From NCBI GenBank assembly GCA_017303675.1, contig JAFLBX010000002.1, forward strand, positions 372,001-436,000: 64,000 nt of DNA, given 5' to 3'. A program made the translations under genes and the position numbers. This document shows positions 52,940 to 62,046 of the stretch, in pieces. Source of the stretch: Ignavibacteria bacterium (lineage in GTDB: Bacteria; Bacteroidota; Ignavibacteria; Tepidaquicellales; OLB5). The notes beneath the pieces are model-generated. The model worked only from the letters and a program-made list of their open reading frames with translations, ran no database searches and was not told the origin of the DNA. Position 1 is the stretch's first letter. Every line of letters begins with the position of its first letter.

Positions 52940-52950
52940 GGAGCAATAAA

Positions 52951-53253
52951 ATGAGAATAACCCCACTTGAAATTGAAGAAGTTGAATCAAAAGCGGGTAA
53001 CATTTACGAAGCGGTTGTTGTTGCGGCAAAACGCGCAAGGCAGCTTAACGATGAACAGAAGCTGGAATACAACCAGAGAGTTGAGCCGCTGATAAAAGCA
53101 GATGATGACAGCGATGATACAGTTGTTAGCAAAGATAAAATGAATATCAGTGTTGAATTTGAACAGAGACCCAAAACCACGGAAGCCGGACTCAATGAGC
53201 TTCTTGCTGATGGACTTGAGTTCAGAATTAGAAACGAAAATCCGGAAGATTAA
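52951..53253 (+). CDS. rpoZ: RNA polymerase omega subunit
   Basis: A 100-residue omega-like protein. The N-terminal KAGNIYEAVVVAAKRARQLN is the omega signature; the C-terminal half is a variable acidic region. Its place directly after gmk supports the call. It stabilises the beta-prime subunit. A Shine-Dalgarno-like aaggag precedes its ATG. Confidence 0.85.
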   Translation: MRITPLEIEEVESKAGNIYEAVVVAAKRARQLNDEQKLEYNQRVEPLIKADDDSDDTVVSKDKMNISVEFEQRPKTTEAGLNELLADGLEFRIRNENPED

Positions 53254-53325
53254 TTTCTGATAAAGCCGGTTGCTCTTATATTTAAAAAAAAATCTAAAGA
53301 GCAAATACCAGATATCATACAGCCA

Positions 53326-54540
53326 TTGGAATTAAAAGGAAAAAAAATATTACTTGGTATATCCGGCGGCATAGCAGCTTACAAATGCTGTGAGCTTGTG
53401 AGATTATATAAAAAAAGCGGAGCGGAAGTCAAAGTAATTATGACCCCCTCCGCTTTGAATTTTGTATCACCTGTGACCCTTTCAGCGCTTTCTGGGAATG
53501 AAGTAATGATAAACCTCTTTCCTGATGTTGACCCAAACAGGTCTAGCACAGTAGAAACCAAAACCTGGCATATTTATACCGGACTTTGGGCTGATATATT
53601 CGTAATTGCCCCAGCAACTGCCAATACTATAGCAAAAATTGTTCACGGTATCAGCGATAATTTTTTAACATCAACCGTGCTCTCAGCACGCTCGCCAATA
53701 CTTATATCACCCGCTATGGATGAAGATATGTACCTTAATGAAGCTACATCTGGGAATGTTTCTGCTTTAAAAGAGCTGGGCTATTATGTAATTGAGCCTG
53801 AATCAGGTGAGCTTGCAAGCGGTTTAAGCGGTGTTGGCAGGCTGCCGGAGCCTGAAACTATATATGAACATACTGTAAATGTTTTAAGCGGTGCCGTTAA
53901 AGATCTTGAAGGAAAAAAAATACTTATTACTGCTGGACCCACATATGAACCCATTGACGATGTCAGATTTATCGGCAACTACTCAAGCGGTAAAATGGGA
54001 TTTTCGCTTGCGCTCGCTGCTGTGCAGCGCGGAGCTGATGTTACACTTGTAGCCGGACCCGTATCATTAAAAACCCCGCGGCATGTCAACAGAATTGATG
54101 TTAATACCGCTCAGGAGATGTTCAGCGCTGTTAAAGCGAATCTGAATGGCAAAGATATTGTAATAATGTCAGCCGCAGTTGCAGACTATAAGCCTAAGAA
54201 TATACATAAAGGTAAGATCAAAAAAACTGCCGGCGAAAATATTGTGATTGAAACCGAAAGAACAGATGATATTCTTGAGTATGCCGGAAAAAATAATTCA
54301 GGCTTTAAGCTGATCGGCTTTGCGCTTGAAACTGAAAATGAAATTGAATACGCTTTGAATAAAATAAAGCGTAAGAATCTTGATATGATTGTGGTGAATA
54401 ATCCTAAAGTTGAAGGCGCCGGATTCAAAACCGATACCAATGTAATTACAATAATTCATAAGAATGGCAATAAAACTGAATACCCCAAAATGACAAAGTT
54501 TGAAGCTGCGCAGAAAATACTTGACAGGATAAACGGGTAA
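53326..54540 (+). CDS. coaBC: Bifunctional phosphopantothenoylcysteine decarboxylase/phosphopantothenate-cysteine ligase
   Basis: A 404-residue CoA-pathway enzyme. The CoaC half (to about residue 190) shows ILLGISGGIAAYKCCEL, PATANTIAKI and SPAMDEDMYLN; the CoaB half shows ILITAGPTYEPIDDVRFIGNYSSGKMG, AAVADYKPK and KKTAGENIVIETERTDDIL. The start is TTG at 53326; no better start precedes the flavin-binding first strand. It is followed after 3 bases by the uracil-DNA glycosylase gene. Confidence 0.95.
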   Translation: MELKGKKILLGISGGIAAYKCCELVRLYKKSGAEVKVIMTPSALNFVSPVTLSALSGNEVMINLFPDVDPNRSSTVETKTWHIYTGLWADIFVIAPATANTIAKIVHGISDNFLTSTVLSARSPILISPAMDEDMYLNEATSGNVSALKELGYYVIEPESGELASGLSGVGRLPEPETIYEHTVNVLSGAVKDLEGKKILITAGPTYEPIDDVRFIGNYSSGKMGFSLALAAVQRGADVTLVAGPVSLKTPRHVNRIDVNTAQEMFSAVKANLNGKDIVIMSAAVADYKPKNIHKGKIKKTAGENIVIETERTDDILEYAGKNNSGFKLIGFALETENEIEYALNKIKRKNLDMIVVNNPKVEGAGFKTDTNVITIIHKNGNKTEYPKMTKFEAAQKILDRING

Positions 54541-54543
54541 CAA

Positions 54544-55377
54544 ATGAGCTCAGAAGAAGTAAATAAACTGCTTGCCGAAACTGAATCAATAATTAAGAAT
54601 TTTGACCGTTTCTATTCTGAAAAGCTTTATATCGATAAAGCTCTCCCCGAAATTACACAGCAGGGCAGTGAAAGTATTGAATCAGCACCTATAGCTAAAC
54701 CAAAAGTTCGCAAATCCTCTGTAAGCACTCCGCAAAACAATAAAAGCGCTGTCGCTGAAATTGATATCTTCGGCAATGAAAATATTAAACGCGAGGAGTG
54801 GGAATTTTCTGAAACACTGGATGAGCTGAATTCAAAGATTAACATATGCATGAAATGCGGTTTGGGTAAGTTGCGTACTAATTTTGTTTTCGGTGTAGGT
54901 AACCCAAAGGCTGATATTGTTGTTATTGGAGAAGCTCCCGGCGCTGATGAGGATGCGCAGGGCGAGCCTTTTGTAGGCAGGGCAGGGCAATTGCTTAACA
55001 AAATACTAGAAGCAACCGGATTTGCCCGTGAAGAAGTATATATCCTTAATATTTTAAAATGCCGCCCGCCGGGCAACCGCAATCCCGCCCCTGATGAAGT
55101 GGAGCTTTGCAGGCCGTATCTTGAAAAGCAGCTAAAGCTTATAAATCCGAAGCTTATATTACTGCTGGGAAAAGTGGCATCTGAATCTCTATTGAAAACT
55201 AAGGAACCATTGAATAAATTACGGGGCAAGACCCATGATTACAAAGGATGGAAAGTAAGAGTTACATTCCACCCTGCAGCGCTGCTTCGGAATCCCAACT
55301 GGAAGCGTCCCACATGGGAAGATATGCAGGAATTCAAAGCCTTATATGAAGAATTAACCGGTAAAAACCATAAATAG
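54544..55377 (+). CDS. Type 4 (Fe-S) uracil-DNA glycosylase
   Basis: A 277-residue family 4 UDG-like protein. The catalytic region is [24 protein letters not shown] and [19 protein letters not shown]; cysteines in [18 protein letters not shown] and LCRPYL fit the 4Fe-4S cluster ligands. An about 90-residue polar N-terminal extension precedes the core. It removes uracil from DNA. The 3-base gap to coaBC indicates cotranscription. Confidence 0.92.
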   Translation: MSSEEVNKLLAETESIIKNFDRFYSEKLYIDKALPEITQQGSESIESAPIAKPKVRKSSVSTPQNNKSAVAEIDIFGNENIKREEWEFSETLDELNSKINICMKCGLGKLRTNFVFGVGNPKADIVVIGEAPGADEDAQGEPFVGRAGQLLNKILEATGFAREEVYILNILKCRPPGNRNPAPDEVELCRPYLEKQLKLINPKLILLLGKVASESLLKTKEPLNKLRGKTHDYKGWKVRVTFHPAALLRNPNWKRPTWEDMQEFKALYEELTGKNHK

Positions 55378-55615
55378 ATTTAAAATAAAATACAAAATTT
55401 TCATTAAGAAGTAAAAATAATTAAGTATAGATTCAAATAATTCATAATGTTCTTTTTTTTGTCAGTTTTCAAAATTTTATCCGTTATTATGAATTGTTAT
55501 TCTCAAAAATTTCCTTATATTCAGTAGTCAATGTTTAGATATTTATTTGTCAATTTTATGTAAACAGTTGTTAATAACTGCTATATATTATTGTAAATTA
55601 TTAAATTAAGTTTGT
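55378..55615. other. AT-rich intergenic region upstream of dnaB
   Basis: About 240 bases without a gene, markedly AT-rich. A 10-base inverted pair aattcataat/attatgaatt (55439-55448 and 55486-55495) and a cagtt/aactg pair near 55566-55579 are visible. I see no RNA gene. Base use resembles the atypical first part of dnaB that follows. Confidence 0.5.
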
Positions 55616-57064
55616 ATGGCTAAATCTAAAATGCTTGATCTTAAGCAAGATCAAGAGATTAAAATATTTGAAGGGAAAATACCTCCACATTCCAAGGATA
55701 TGGAAATTGGAGTTATTGGCTCATTAATAATGGATAATCGATTAATAGACGAATTAATATCTATATTGCAACCGAAACATTTCTATTCAATGCATAATTC
55801 AATGATATATAGAGCAATTATTGAGTTAAGGGATAGAAATGAACCAGTTGATTTATTAACTCTTACAGAGGAATTAAGAATTAGATCAGAATTAGAAGCA
55901 GTTGGTGGTCCAGCTTATTTATCTCAAGTTATTGAGTTCATTGGTACTAAAGAAAGTATAGTTTCATGGGCTAATACAATTGTTGATCATTGGATAAGGA
56001 GAGAGTTAATATTATTAACTTATTATCTAACTGAACAATCTTTTGATGTTTCTAATCATACGCAATCACTTTTGGATTCAGCACAGCAGAAGATATTTGA
56101 AGTTACAGGTTATTTCCAAAAGAAAAATTATACAAATATTCAAGATGAGGTACGTGATACAATGGAGTACGTGGAAACTATCCACGAACGCCATGAAAAA
56201 GGCGCTACTGTATTTGGTGTGCCTACCGGGTATGATGAGCTTGACGCTTTAACAGGCGGATTCCAGAAATCAGAGCTGATTATCATTGCCGGCAGGCCAT
56301 CACATGGAAAAACCGCGCTCGCATTGAATTTCGCACGTAATGCAGCGGTTGATCACGGCAAAAATATCGGCATATTTTCAATTGAAATGAGTAACCGCGA
56401 GCTTGCCTTAAGGTTTATTTGCCTGGAGTCAAAAGTGGATATCGCAAAGCTTAAAACAGGCAGGCTTCCGGAATCAGACTGGGCTAAAATTGCCAAGCAG
56501 ACACCAAGGCTTATGAGCAGTAAAATTAATGTTATAATTGATGATTCTTCACCGCTCAGCCTGCTTGAGCTGCGTTCCAAAGCACGCAGAATGAAAGCGC
56601 TGCAGAATATAGATATGGTAATGATAGATTACCTGCAGCTTATGGAAGTTTCAAACAAGGGAAACCTTGACAGGCATCTCGAAATTGCATATATAACAAG
56701 GGGTTTAAAGCAGCTGGCAAAGGAACTTGATATCCCCGTTGTTGCGTTATCCCAGTTAAGCCGTAAAGTTGAAGAGCGCGCAGGCAAAGAAAAACGCCCG
56801 CAGCTATCAGATCTAAGGGAATCAGGTGCAATTGAACAGGATGCTGACGTTGTTATATTTATTAACAGACCCGATATATATATCAGCAAAGATGACCCCA
56901 AGTTCCATGAAGTTCAGGGTCTGGCTGAAGTAATAGTCGGCAAACAGCGTAACGGTCCCATTGGCGAAGCCAAGCTGACGTTCATTCACAATTATGCTAT
57001 GTTTGCCAATCGCGCTAAAGATGCAGAGCCTTCATATTACGCTCCGCAGGATGCGCCATTCTAA
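55616..57064 (+). CDS. dnaB: Replicative DNA helicase DnaB
   Basis: A 482-residue hexameric helicase. The N-terminal primase-interacting domain (about residues 20-130) starts PPHSKDMEIGVIGSLIMDNR; the RecA-like domain has Walker A AGRPSHGKTALALN, Walker B VMIDYLQLM and the DLRESGAIEQDADVV arginine region. It unwinds DNA at forks. Codon use changes inside the gene: by hand count Gln is CAA 8/CAG 2 in the first ~180 codons and CAA 0/CAG 11 after that, and Leu TTA/Arg AGA dominate early only, which suggests a recombinant N-terminal half. Confidence 0.95.
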   Translation: MAKSKMLDLKQDQEIKIFEGKIPPHSKDMEIGVIGSLIMDNRLIDELISILQPKHFYSMHNSMIYRAIIELRDRNEPVDLLTLTEELRIRSELEAVGGPAYLSQVIEFIGTKESIVSWANTIVDHWIRRELILLTYYLTEQSFDVSNHTQSLLDSAQQKIFEVTGYFQKKNYTNIQDEVRDTMEYVETIHERHEKGATVFGVPTGYDELDALTGGFQKSELIIIAGRPSHGKTALALNFARNAAVDHGKNIGIFSIEMSNRELALRFICLESKVDIAKLKTGRLPESDWAKIAKQTPRLMSSKINVIIDDSSPLSLLELRSKARRMKALQNIDMVMIDYLQLMEVSNKGNLDRHLEIAYITRGLKQLAKELDIPVVALSQLSRKVEERAGKEKRPQLSDLRESGAIEQDADVVIFINRPDIYISKDDPKFHEVQGLAEVIVGKQRNGPIGEAKLTFIHNYAMFANRAKDAEPSYYAPQDAPF

Positions 57065-57149
57065 TCCTGAACGCAGTGAAGGATCTCGATTCTAGGTGTT
57101 GTGTTAAGCGATTATACTGATTTACAAATTACCATAACAATATAAATTA

Positions 57150-58034
57150 ATGTCAAAACTATCACGCAGAAATTTCATTAAATCCACAGCGCTAAGCGCT
57201 ATATTTTTAAGTGCGGTACCGCAGGGTATTAAATCAATGACTAATACCTTTTGGGATGACTACGATGAGGTTTTGTGTAAAAAGAAATTTAAGCTTCTTG
57301 TTGATGGCGGGGTAAAGTCTATGTCTATTGGTGATGCCATTGCAGAGGTGGGCAAATCGTTCATAGATACCGACTACGTCGCAGGCACACTGGATAAAAA
57401 CATGAGCGAAAGTCTGGTGGTAAATCTAACCGGACTTGATTGCGTAACATTTGTTGAAAATTGCCTGGTTTTTGCCCGCTGTTTAAAGCAGGGTAAAACT
57501 AGTTTTGATGATTACAAGGCTGAGCTCAAAAAGGTTCGCTACCGTGATGGTATAATCGATGGTTATTCGAGCCGCCTTCATTATTTCTGTGACTGGATCA
57601 CCGATAACGAAAATAAAGGCATCGTTAAGAACATTACTGCTGATATTGGCGGCGTTTCTTACAATAAAAACATCGATTTTATGTCAACCCATACCAAATC
57701 ATACAAACAGCTTTCAAACAGCAGTGAGCTCGATGGCATAGTAGCCGCCGAAAACGCGATAAATTCCAGGTATTATTATTACATTCCAACTAAAGATATC
57801 TCGAAATCATATGACCAGATGCAGACCGGGGATATTATCGCAACTACAACAAGTATAGGCGGACTCGATGTAACGCACACCGGTTATGTTTACAAAGAAA
57901 GCGGCGGAACTTACTTCATGCACGCATCCAGCAAAAGCAAAAGGGTGATAATTTCAAACGAAGAGCTTCAGGATTACGTGGCAGGGGATTCAAAAAAAAC
58001 CGGTATCATGGTCGCTAGGCCGCTGGAAGTGTAA
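57150..58034 (+). CDS. DUF1460 (NlpC/P60-like) protein with Tat signal
   Basis: A 294-residue exported protein. The twin-arginine signal SRRNFIKSTALSAIFLSA precedes the DUF1460 region: LTGLDCVTFVENCLVFAR supplies a likely catalytic Cys, and GLDVTHTGYVYKES the His. DUF1460 proteins are N-acetylmuramyl-L-alanine amidase-like or related cell-wall hydrolases. It follows dnaB by 86 bases, of which a short repeat unit (tcctgaacgcagtgaaggat) is part. Substrate not established. Confidence 0.8.
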   Translation: MSKLSRRNFIKSTALSAIFLSAVPQGIKSMTNTFWDDYDEVLCKKKFKLLVDGGVKSMSIGDAIAEVGKSFIDTDYVAGTLDKNMSESLVVNLTGLDCVTFVENCLVFARCLKQGKTSFDDYKAELKKVRYRDGIIDGYSSRLHYFCDWITDNENKGIVKNITADIGGVSYNKNIDFMSTHTKSYKQLSNSSELDGIVAAENAINSRYYYYIPTKDISKSYDQMQTGDIIATTTSIGGLDVTHTGYVYKESGGTYFMHASSKSKRVIISNEELQDYVAGDSKKTGIMVARPLEV

Positions 58035-58068
58035 CAACAACATACCCGCGTCAGTTATTTATCCTTTT

Positions 58069-58106
58069 ATTTGCGAGGAGCGAAGCGACGAAGCAATCTC
58101 AATATT
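58069..58106. repeat. Dispersed gcgaggagcgaagc-type repeat
   Basis: The unit gcgaggagcgaagcgacgaa then gcaatctcaatatt matches the copies at 9143 and 30449 and inverted at 43849. Confidence 0.75.
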
Positions 58107-58112
58107 AGAAAA

Positions 58113-58475
58113 CTATTCTTCACACACCACAACCGCGCTGCCATATTCCTTAGTATGCGAAATACTTATATGAAATTTCAGCTTTGAGTATTCGTTTTCC
58201 TTAGTATGATTAATATACGGCTTGCCCCTCTCATCGTTCAATATTTCAATATCTTTCCACCCGAAATCTTTTGAAATTCCTGTACCGATTGCTTTGCTGT
58301 ATGCTTCCTTTGATGCAAACCTGCCTGCAAAATGCAGCTCAGCATCACTGAATTTCTTGCAGTACGCTATTTCTTTTTCAGTAAGTATGCGCTGAAAGAA
58401 CTTATCACCATATTTTTCCATGATGCCCTTTATCCGCGCTACTTCTATTATGTCAATTCCTACGCCTTTTATCAT
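58113..58475 (-). CDS. acpS: Holo-acyl-carrier-protein synthase
   Basis: A 120-residue AcpS that transfers phosphopantetheine to ACP Ser. It has GVGIDIIEVARIKG (metal Asp), LTEKEIAYCKKF and HFAGRFASKEAYSKAIGTG (Glu and Lys). Length is normal. It would modify the free-standing ACP at 40661 as well as fatty-acid ACP (inference). Confidence 0.93.
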   Translation of the reverse strand: MIKGVGIDIIEVARIKGIMEKYGDKFFQRILTEKEIAYCKKFSDAELHFAGRFASKEAYSKAIGTGISKDFGWKDIEILNDERGKPYINHTKENEYSKLKFHISISHTKEYGSAVVVCEE

Positions 58476-58485
58476 AATTTAATAA

Positions 58486-58545
58486 TCAGGGCTAAAGCCC
58501 TATTTAATTTTTGCAATAAAACCCCACTTTGAGCGGAGGTTAAAG
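58486..58545 (+). repeat. Bipartite REP-like element 1 (degenerate)
   Basis: agggctaaagccct (58488-58501) followed about 20 bases later by a degenerate ccccac...ggagg palindrome. Same order and spacing as element 4. Confidence 0.7.
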
Positions 58546-58611
58546 TATAAGTACAATCCTTTATTCTGTAATTGGTTACTTGTTAATTCTAAATAAATTA
58601 TTTTTTCTATA

Positions 58612-58671
58612 ATAACCCCGCCATTTATGGCGGGGTTAATAATTCAAAAAATCATGGGCTTTAGCCCTGAC
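58612..58671 (-). repeat. Bipartite REP-like element 2 (inverted)
   Basis: Perfect 11-bp palindrome aaccccgccat/atggcggggtt (58614-58637), then gggct/agccc (58656-58667) followed by tga; this is element 4's order reversed. Confidence 0.85.
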
Positions 58672-58760
58672 AGCTTTTTTATGCTTTTAGTGGAAATTTA
58701 TGTTAACCCACCAGTCAATGATGTAAATTATGAAAGCTCCACTCCAAGGCTGATTCTTCT

Positions 58761-58818
58761 AACCCCACCCTTTAAGGTGGGGTAAAGTCATATGAAAAAG
58801 AATGGGCTTTAGCCCTGA
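58761..58818 (-). repeat. Bipartite REP-like element 3 (inverted), overlapping the transposase stop
   Basis: accccacc/ggtggggt (58762-58783) then gggct/agccc (58804-58815). The transposase stop codon (58809-58811) lies in the loop of the second hairpin. Confidence 0.8.
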
Positions 58819-59240
58819 CTCTTTAAATTAAATTTTTTTAAAAAATCCTCATATTCTTCCTGGAAGCTCATTTTTCTGTGATGTTCTTCCTGGTTCTTAA
58901 TGTATTTTCTGACTTTATCAACAATTGATTCACTGACAGAAACGGCAAAATACTCATCTGCCCACATTAATTTAGGTTTAACTAAATCCTTCTTATTTGA
59001 CCAGAAAGATGCTTCTCCTTTTATAAGTTGTAATGTTTTTGATAAACTTATATCTGCATTCAAAGTAAAAAGGCAATGCACATGATCTGTATAACCATCA
59101 ACAGTATCAACATAAATTCCCTTTTCCTTTGCGTTAGATTTTATGTGACTAAAAAGTTCTTTTCGTATTTCCTTTTTCAAAATGTTAGAACGACTTTTAG
59201 TACCCCAAACAGCATGAATCCATACTTTTACAAATGACAT
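58809..59240 (-). mobile_element. REP-associated tyrosine transposase (TnpA/IS200-like)
   Basis: A 143-residue Y1/HUH single-strand transposase starting at ATG 59240 (MSFVKVWIHAVWGTKSR). The HUH metal motif is in DGYTDHVHCLF and the catalytic Tyr in VRKYIKNQEEHHRKMSF, typical of RAYTs. Five bipartite palindromes surround the gene (elements 1-5) and its stop codon sits in one of them. An upstream in-frame start at 59294 would run into element 4, so I reject it. No accessory gene such as tnpB is visible. RAYTs move or amplify REP-type palindromes. Confidence 0.9.
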
Positions 59241-59247
59241 ATTACAG

Positions 59248-59308
59248 ATCAGGGCTAAAGCCCGGTTTAGTTTTATGTTTTTAAACCCCACCATAAATGG
59301 TGGGGTTA
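59248..59308 (+). repeat. Bipartite REP-like element 4
   Basis: agggctaaagccc (59251-59263), then about 20 bases on a perfect 11-bp palindrome aaccccaccat/atggtggggtt (59284-59307). Directly upstream of the transposase gene. Confidence 0.88.
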
Positions 59309-59404
59309 CTTAATTAACTCTTTATAGAAACTTCCAATCGTTACAGACCACAATAGTGAAATATTTTCAATATTTGTTTGATTCTTTTATTATTTGATTC
59401 TTTT

Positions 59405-59475
59405 AACCCCGCCATTCATGGCGGGGGATAGGGCACCCGGAAATTGAATGAGCTTCAGCCCTGAAAGCTTACAAA
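59405..59475 (-). repeat. Bipartite REP-like element 5 (inverted)
   Basis: ccccgccat/atggcgggg (59407-59426) then a decayed gagcttcagccctga half. The pair is in the reverse orientation of element 4. Confidence 0.7.
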
Positions 59476-59532
59476 TTTTGCATTTATAATCCAGAAAATT
59501 ACGCTAATCATTTAATCATTTAATCATGCTAA

Positions 59533-60216
59533 TCATGGTTCATTCTCCTTCTTCACTATCTCCACCAGCTCCGCCACGGAATTTATCTCATAATCAGCCC
59601 CATGCGCCTTCGTATCAAAAGTATCACCATATTTTGCGAAGGCTGTTTTCATTCCCACGCTCTTGGCTCCCACCACATCTCGTTCTGCCCAGTCTCCAAC
59701 CATCAGCGCGTCAGCTGCTTTGACTCCCAGCTTATCCAATATCAGGTTGAACGGAACAGGAGAAGGCTTACGCTCCCTGGAATCATCATAAGTCACTATA
59801 CCATCAAACATGTGATGAAGTCCAATATAAGTCAGCCTCAGCCATGCTTCTTTGCTTGGCGCGTCGCTCACTACACCGAGCTTTATTCCCATTTTTATCA
59901 GCTTAATTAGCGTTGGTATCACCTGCGGGTATGTGTTCAGCTCCGCTTCGCGCGCCGTGCGGTATGCCACCACACCGGCTGAAAGTATTTTATAATCCAT
60001 TTTACCAATGAAATGATTCAGCAGCTGATCAAACACCTGCTGGTATTCAATACCTTTTTCATTATAAATTTCATCTATTTTTTTCCGTATTTCCGCATAA
60101 GGAAAGTCCAGCCCGGCATCGATCATTGCCTTTGTTGCTGCCTCAACGGCAGTGTTCTTCATTCTCATAAAATCTATGAGAGTATTATCGAGATCAAATA
60201 CTACTGCTTTTATCAT
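59533..60216 (-). CDS. HAD-family hydrolase
   Basis: A 227-residue haloacid-dehalogenase-type phosphatase. Motif I is AVVFDLDNTLIDF (nucleophile Asp and second Asp), the cap covers about residues 15-90, then VVSDAPSKEAW and ERKPSPVPFNLIL (Lys region) and MVGDWAERDVVGAKSVGM for motif IV. Phosphoglycolate-phosphatase-like by shape; substrate unknown. It is alone on the minus strand between the REP elements and hisS. Confidence 0.87.
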   Translation of the reverse strand: MIKAVVFDLDNTLIDFMRMKNTAVEAATKAMIDAGLDFPYAEIRKKIDEIYNEKGIEYQQVFDQLLNHFIGKMDYKILSAGVVAYRTAREAELNTYPQVIPTLIKLIKMGIKLGVVSDAPSKEAWLRLTYIGLHHMFDGIVTYDDSRERKPSPVPFNLILDKLGVKAADALMVGDWAERDVVGAKSVGMKTAFAKYGDTFDTKAHGADYEINSVAELVEIVKKENEP

Positions 60217-60374
60217 ATAAATTCTTTATTTATTGCAAAAATACATATTATAACAATATGAGTAAATGTAAGATAATATCCACGATATTATTTAAATCCT
60301 ATAAATAGTATTGCTGATTTTCATAGATTTTACCGATTACTAAAATTATATTGCATAATAATTTTTGTAAAAAT

Positions 60375-61625
60375 ATGAATTTCAGGAAGCCCAAAGGCAC
60401 TAAGGATATATTACCGAAGGATATCGGGAAATGGCACTATGCTGAAAAAGTCATTCGCGAAGTTACAGCTTTATTCAACTTCTCCGAAGTGCGTACGCCT
60501 ACATTTGAATACACCGAGCTTTTCAACAGGGGAGTAGGCTCTGAAACCGATATCGTTGGCAAGGAAATGTACACTTTCCTGGATAAAAGCGGGGATTCCA
60601 TCACTCTCAGACCCGAAGGCACTGCCCCCGTTATGCGGGCATTCCTCGAAAACTCAATGCTGGCTGACTCACCCCTGCATAAGCTGTATTATATCACCAA
60701 TATGTTCCGCTATGAGCGCCCGCAGGCGGGCCGCTACCGCGAGCATACTCAGTTTGGCGGCGAAATACTCGGCAGCGATAGCATTTACACCGATGTTGAG
60801 CTGATCCTGCTCGCAAAGGAAGTATATAACCGCTGCGGCATAAATAATTTTAAGGTGAAGATTAACTCCATCGGCAAAGCCGATGAACGTACCGCTTATA
60901 TTGCGAAGTTAAGAGATTACCTCAAAGATAACATCAGCGGCCTGTCAGAGGACAGTAAGCGCAGGTTTGAAACCAACGCGCTGAGGATTCTTGATTCCAA
61001 AAATCCGGGTGATAAAGCTATAACCGATTCCGCACCAAAAATACTCGATCACCTTGGCAACGATTCCAAAGCGCGCTTCGATAAAGTTATCAATGAGCTC
61101 ACAAAGCTTTCGGTTAACATTGAAGTTGATTTCCGCCTGGTCAGGGGACTCGATTACTACACCGATACAACATTCGAGTTTGTTTCCGAAGATCTTGGCT
61201 CCCAGGATGCGCTCGGCGGAGGCGGAAGGTATGACGGCCTTATCTCACAGCTTGGCGGCAAGCCTTGCCCCGGTGTTGGATTCGGCAGCGGGATTGAGCG
61301 CATTTTAATCGTAGCCGAAAAGAACGGCTTCACCTTCGGTGAAGCGGCAAAGCCGCTTGTCTATTTTATTTCGCTCAATGATTCAGCCCGCGATAAAGCA
61401 TTTGAGCTTATCACAGAGCTTCGGCGGAAAAATATTTCATGCGAAACTGACCTGCTTAACCGCAGCTTTAAAGCGCAGATGCGAGAAGCAAACAAGCTTG
61501 GCGTTAAGTATGTTTATATATTAGGTGATGATGAAATGATAAAAGGCGCAGGCCTTCTTAAAAATATGAGCGACAGCTCTCAAATAGAAGTTGAATTTGA
61601 TAAACTAGCAGGGAATATAATCTGA
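60375..61625 (+). CDS. hisS: Histidyl-tRNA synthetase
   Basis: A class II aminoacyl-tRNA synthetase of 416 residues. It opens NFRKPKGTKDILPKDIGKW, has motif 2 with RYERPQAGRYREHTQFGGE and motif 3 GVGFGSGIERIL, then an anticodon-binding domain. I chose ATG at 60375; a TTG at 60351 adds eight unconserved residues. The His-A/B box appears as VRGLDYYTDTTFEF. Confidence 0.96.
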   Translation: MNFRKPKGTKDILPKDIGKWHYAEKVIREVTALFNFSEVRTPTFEYTELFNRGVGSETDIVGKEMYTFLDKSGDSITLRPEGTAPVMRAFLENSMLADSPLHKLYYITNMFRYERPQAGRYREHTQFGGEILGSDSIYTDVELILLAKEVYNRCGINNFKVKINSIGKADERTAYIAKLRDYLKDNISGLSEDSKRRFETNALRILDSKNPGDKAITDSAPKILDHLGNDSKARFDKVINELTKLSVNIEVDFRLVRGLDYYTDTTFEFVSEDLGSQDALGGGGRYDGLISQLGGKPCPGVGFGSGIERILIVAEKNGFTFGEAAKPLVYFISLNDSARDKAFELITELRRKNISCETDLLNRSFKAQMREANKLGVKYVYILGDDEMIKGAGLLKNMSDSSQIEVEFDKLAGNII

Positions 61626-61626
61626 G

Positions 61627-62046
61627 TTGAGAACCAAAAAAGTTAAACCGCCGCCGAAAAAATTCGAATATGTCCTTAACATATCAAAAGAGCATGATGA
61701 GGTTACCAAACGTGATTACATCTCGTTCCGTTTCCAGACAACCAAAGAATTCCTCACATTCCAGTATATACTAAAGATGGATAACCGCCAGGACGGCAAG
61801 GACCTGTTCTTCAACATACTCGGATTTTCCGCGCCGGTAGGCGATCTTTCCTCAAGCGGAACCGCAGGATATGAATACAGGCTGTATGATTTCAAGTACA
61901 CTGAGTACTGCGTAGTTATAGATAAAAAAGATTCCGATAAGAGCAAATTCAAATTGTTTGTGCAGCGTTCAAAAACGGAGCCTGTAAAGGTTTCTCATGT
62001 ATCCAAAAAAAGTTTTATAGAAATTAAGACAGAAAATGATTCCTAA
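61627..62046 (+). CDS. Conserved protein of unknown function between hisS and lgt
   Basis: A 139-residue basic protein with TTG start at 61627, one base after the hisS stop. It has no signal or membrane segment; residues 15-135 look beta-rich (DYISFRFQTTKEFLTFQYIL, YEYRLYDFKYTEYCVVIDKK). Its last 11 bases overlap the start of lgt, which indicates a coupled operon. I do not recognise the family. Confidence 0.6.
   Translation: MRTKKVKPPPKKFEYVLNISKEHDEVTKRDYISFRFQTTKEFLTFQYILKMDNRQDGKDLFFNILGFSAPVGDLSSSGTAGYEYRLYDFKYTEYCVVIDKKDSDKSKFKLFVQRSKTEPVKVSHVSKKSFIEIKTENDS

Noticed and set aside
53270-53304. Stem ttgctctt/aagagcaa between rpoZ and coaBC as a terminator
   Set aside because: The loop is long, the paired part short and no T-run follows; gap is too small to say.
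55439-55495. Inverted repeat upstream of dnaB as an RNA gene or origin
   Set aside because: Only 10 AT-rich paired bases with a 37-base loop; no DnaA boxes or RNA features are visible.
59241-59294. Upstream start of the transposase
   Set aside because: The extra 18 residues come from REP-like element 4.
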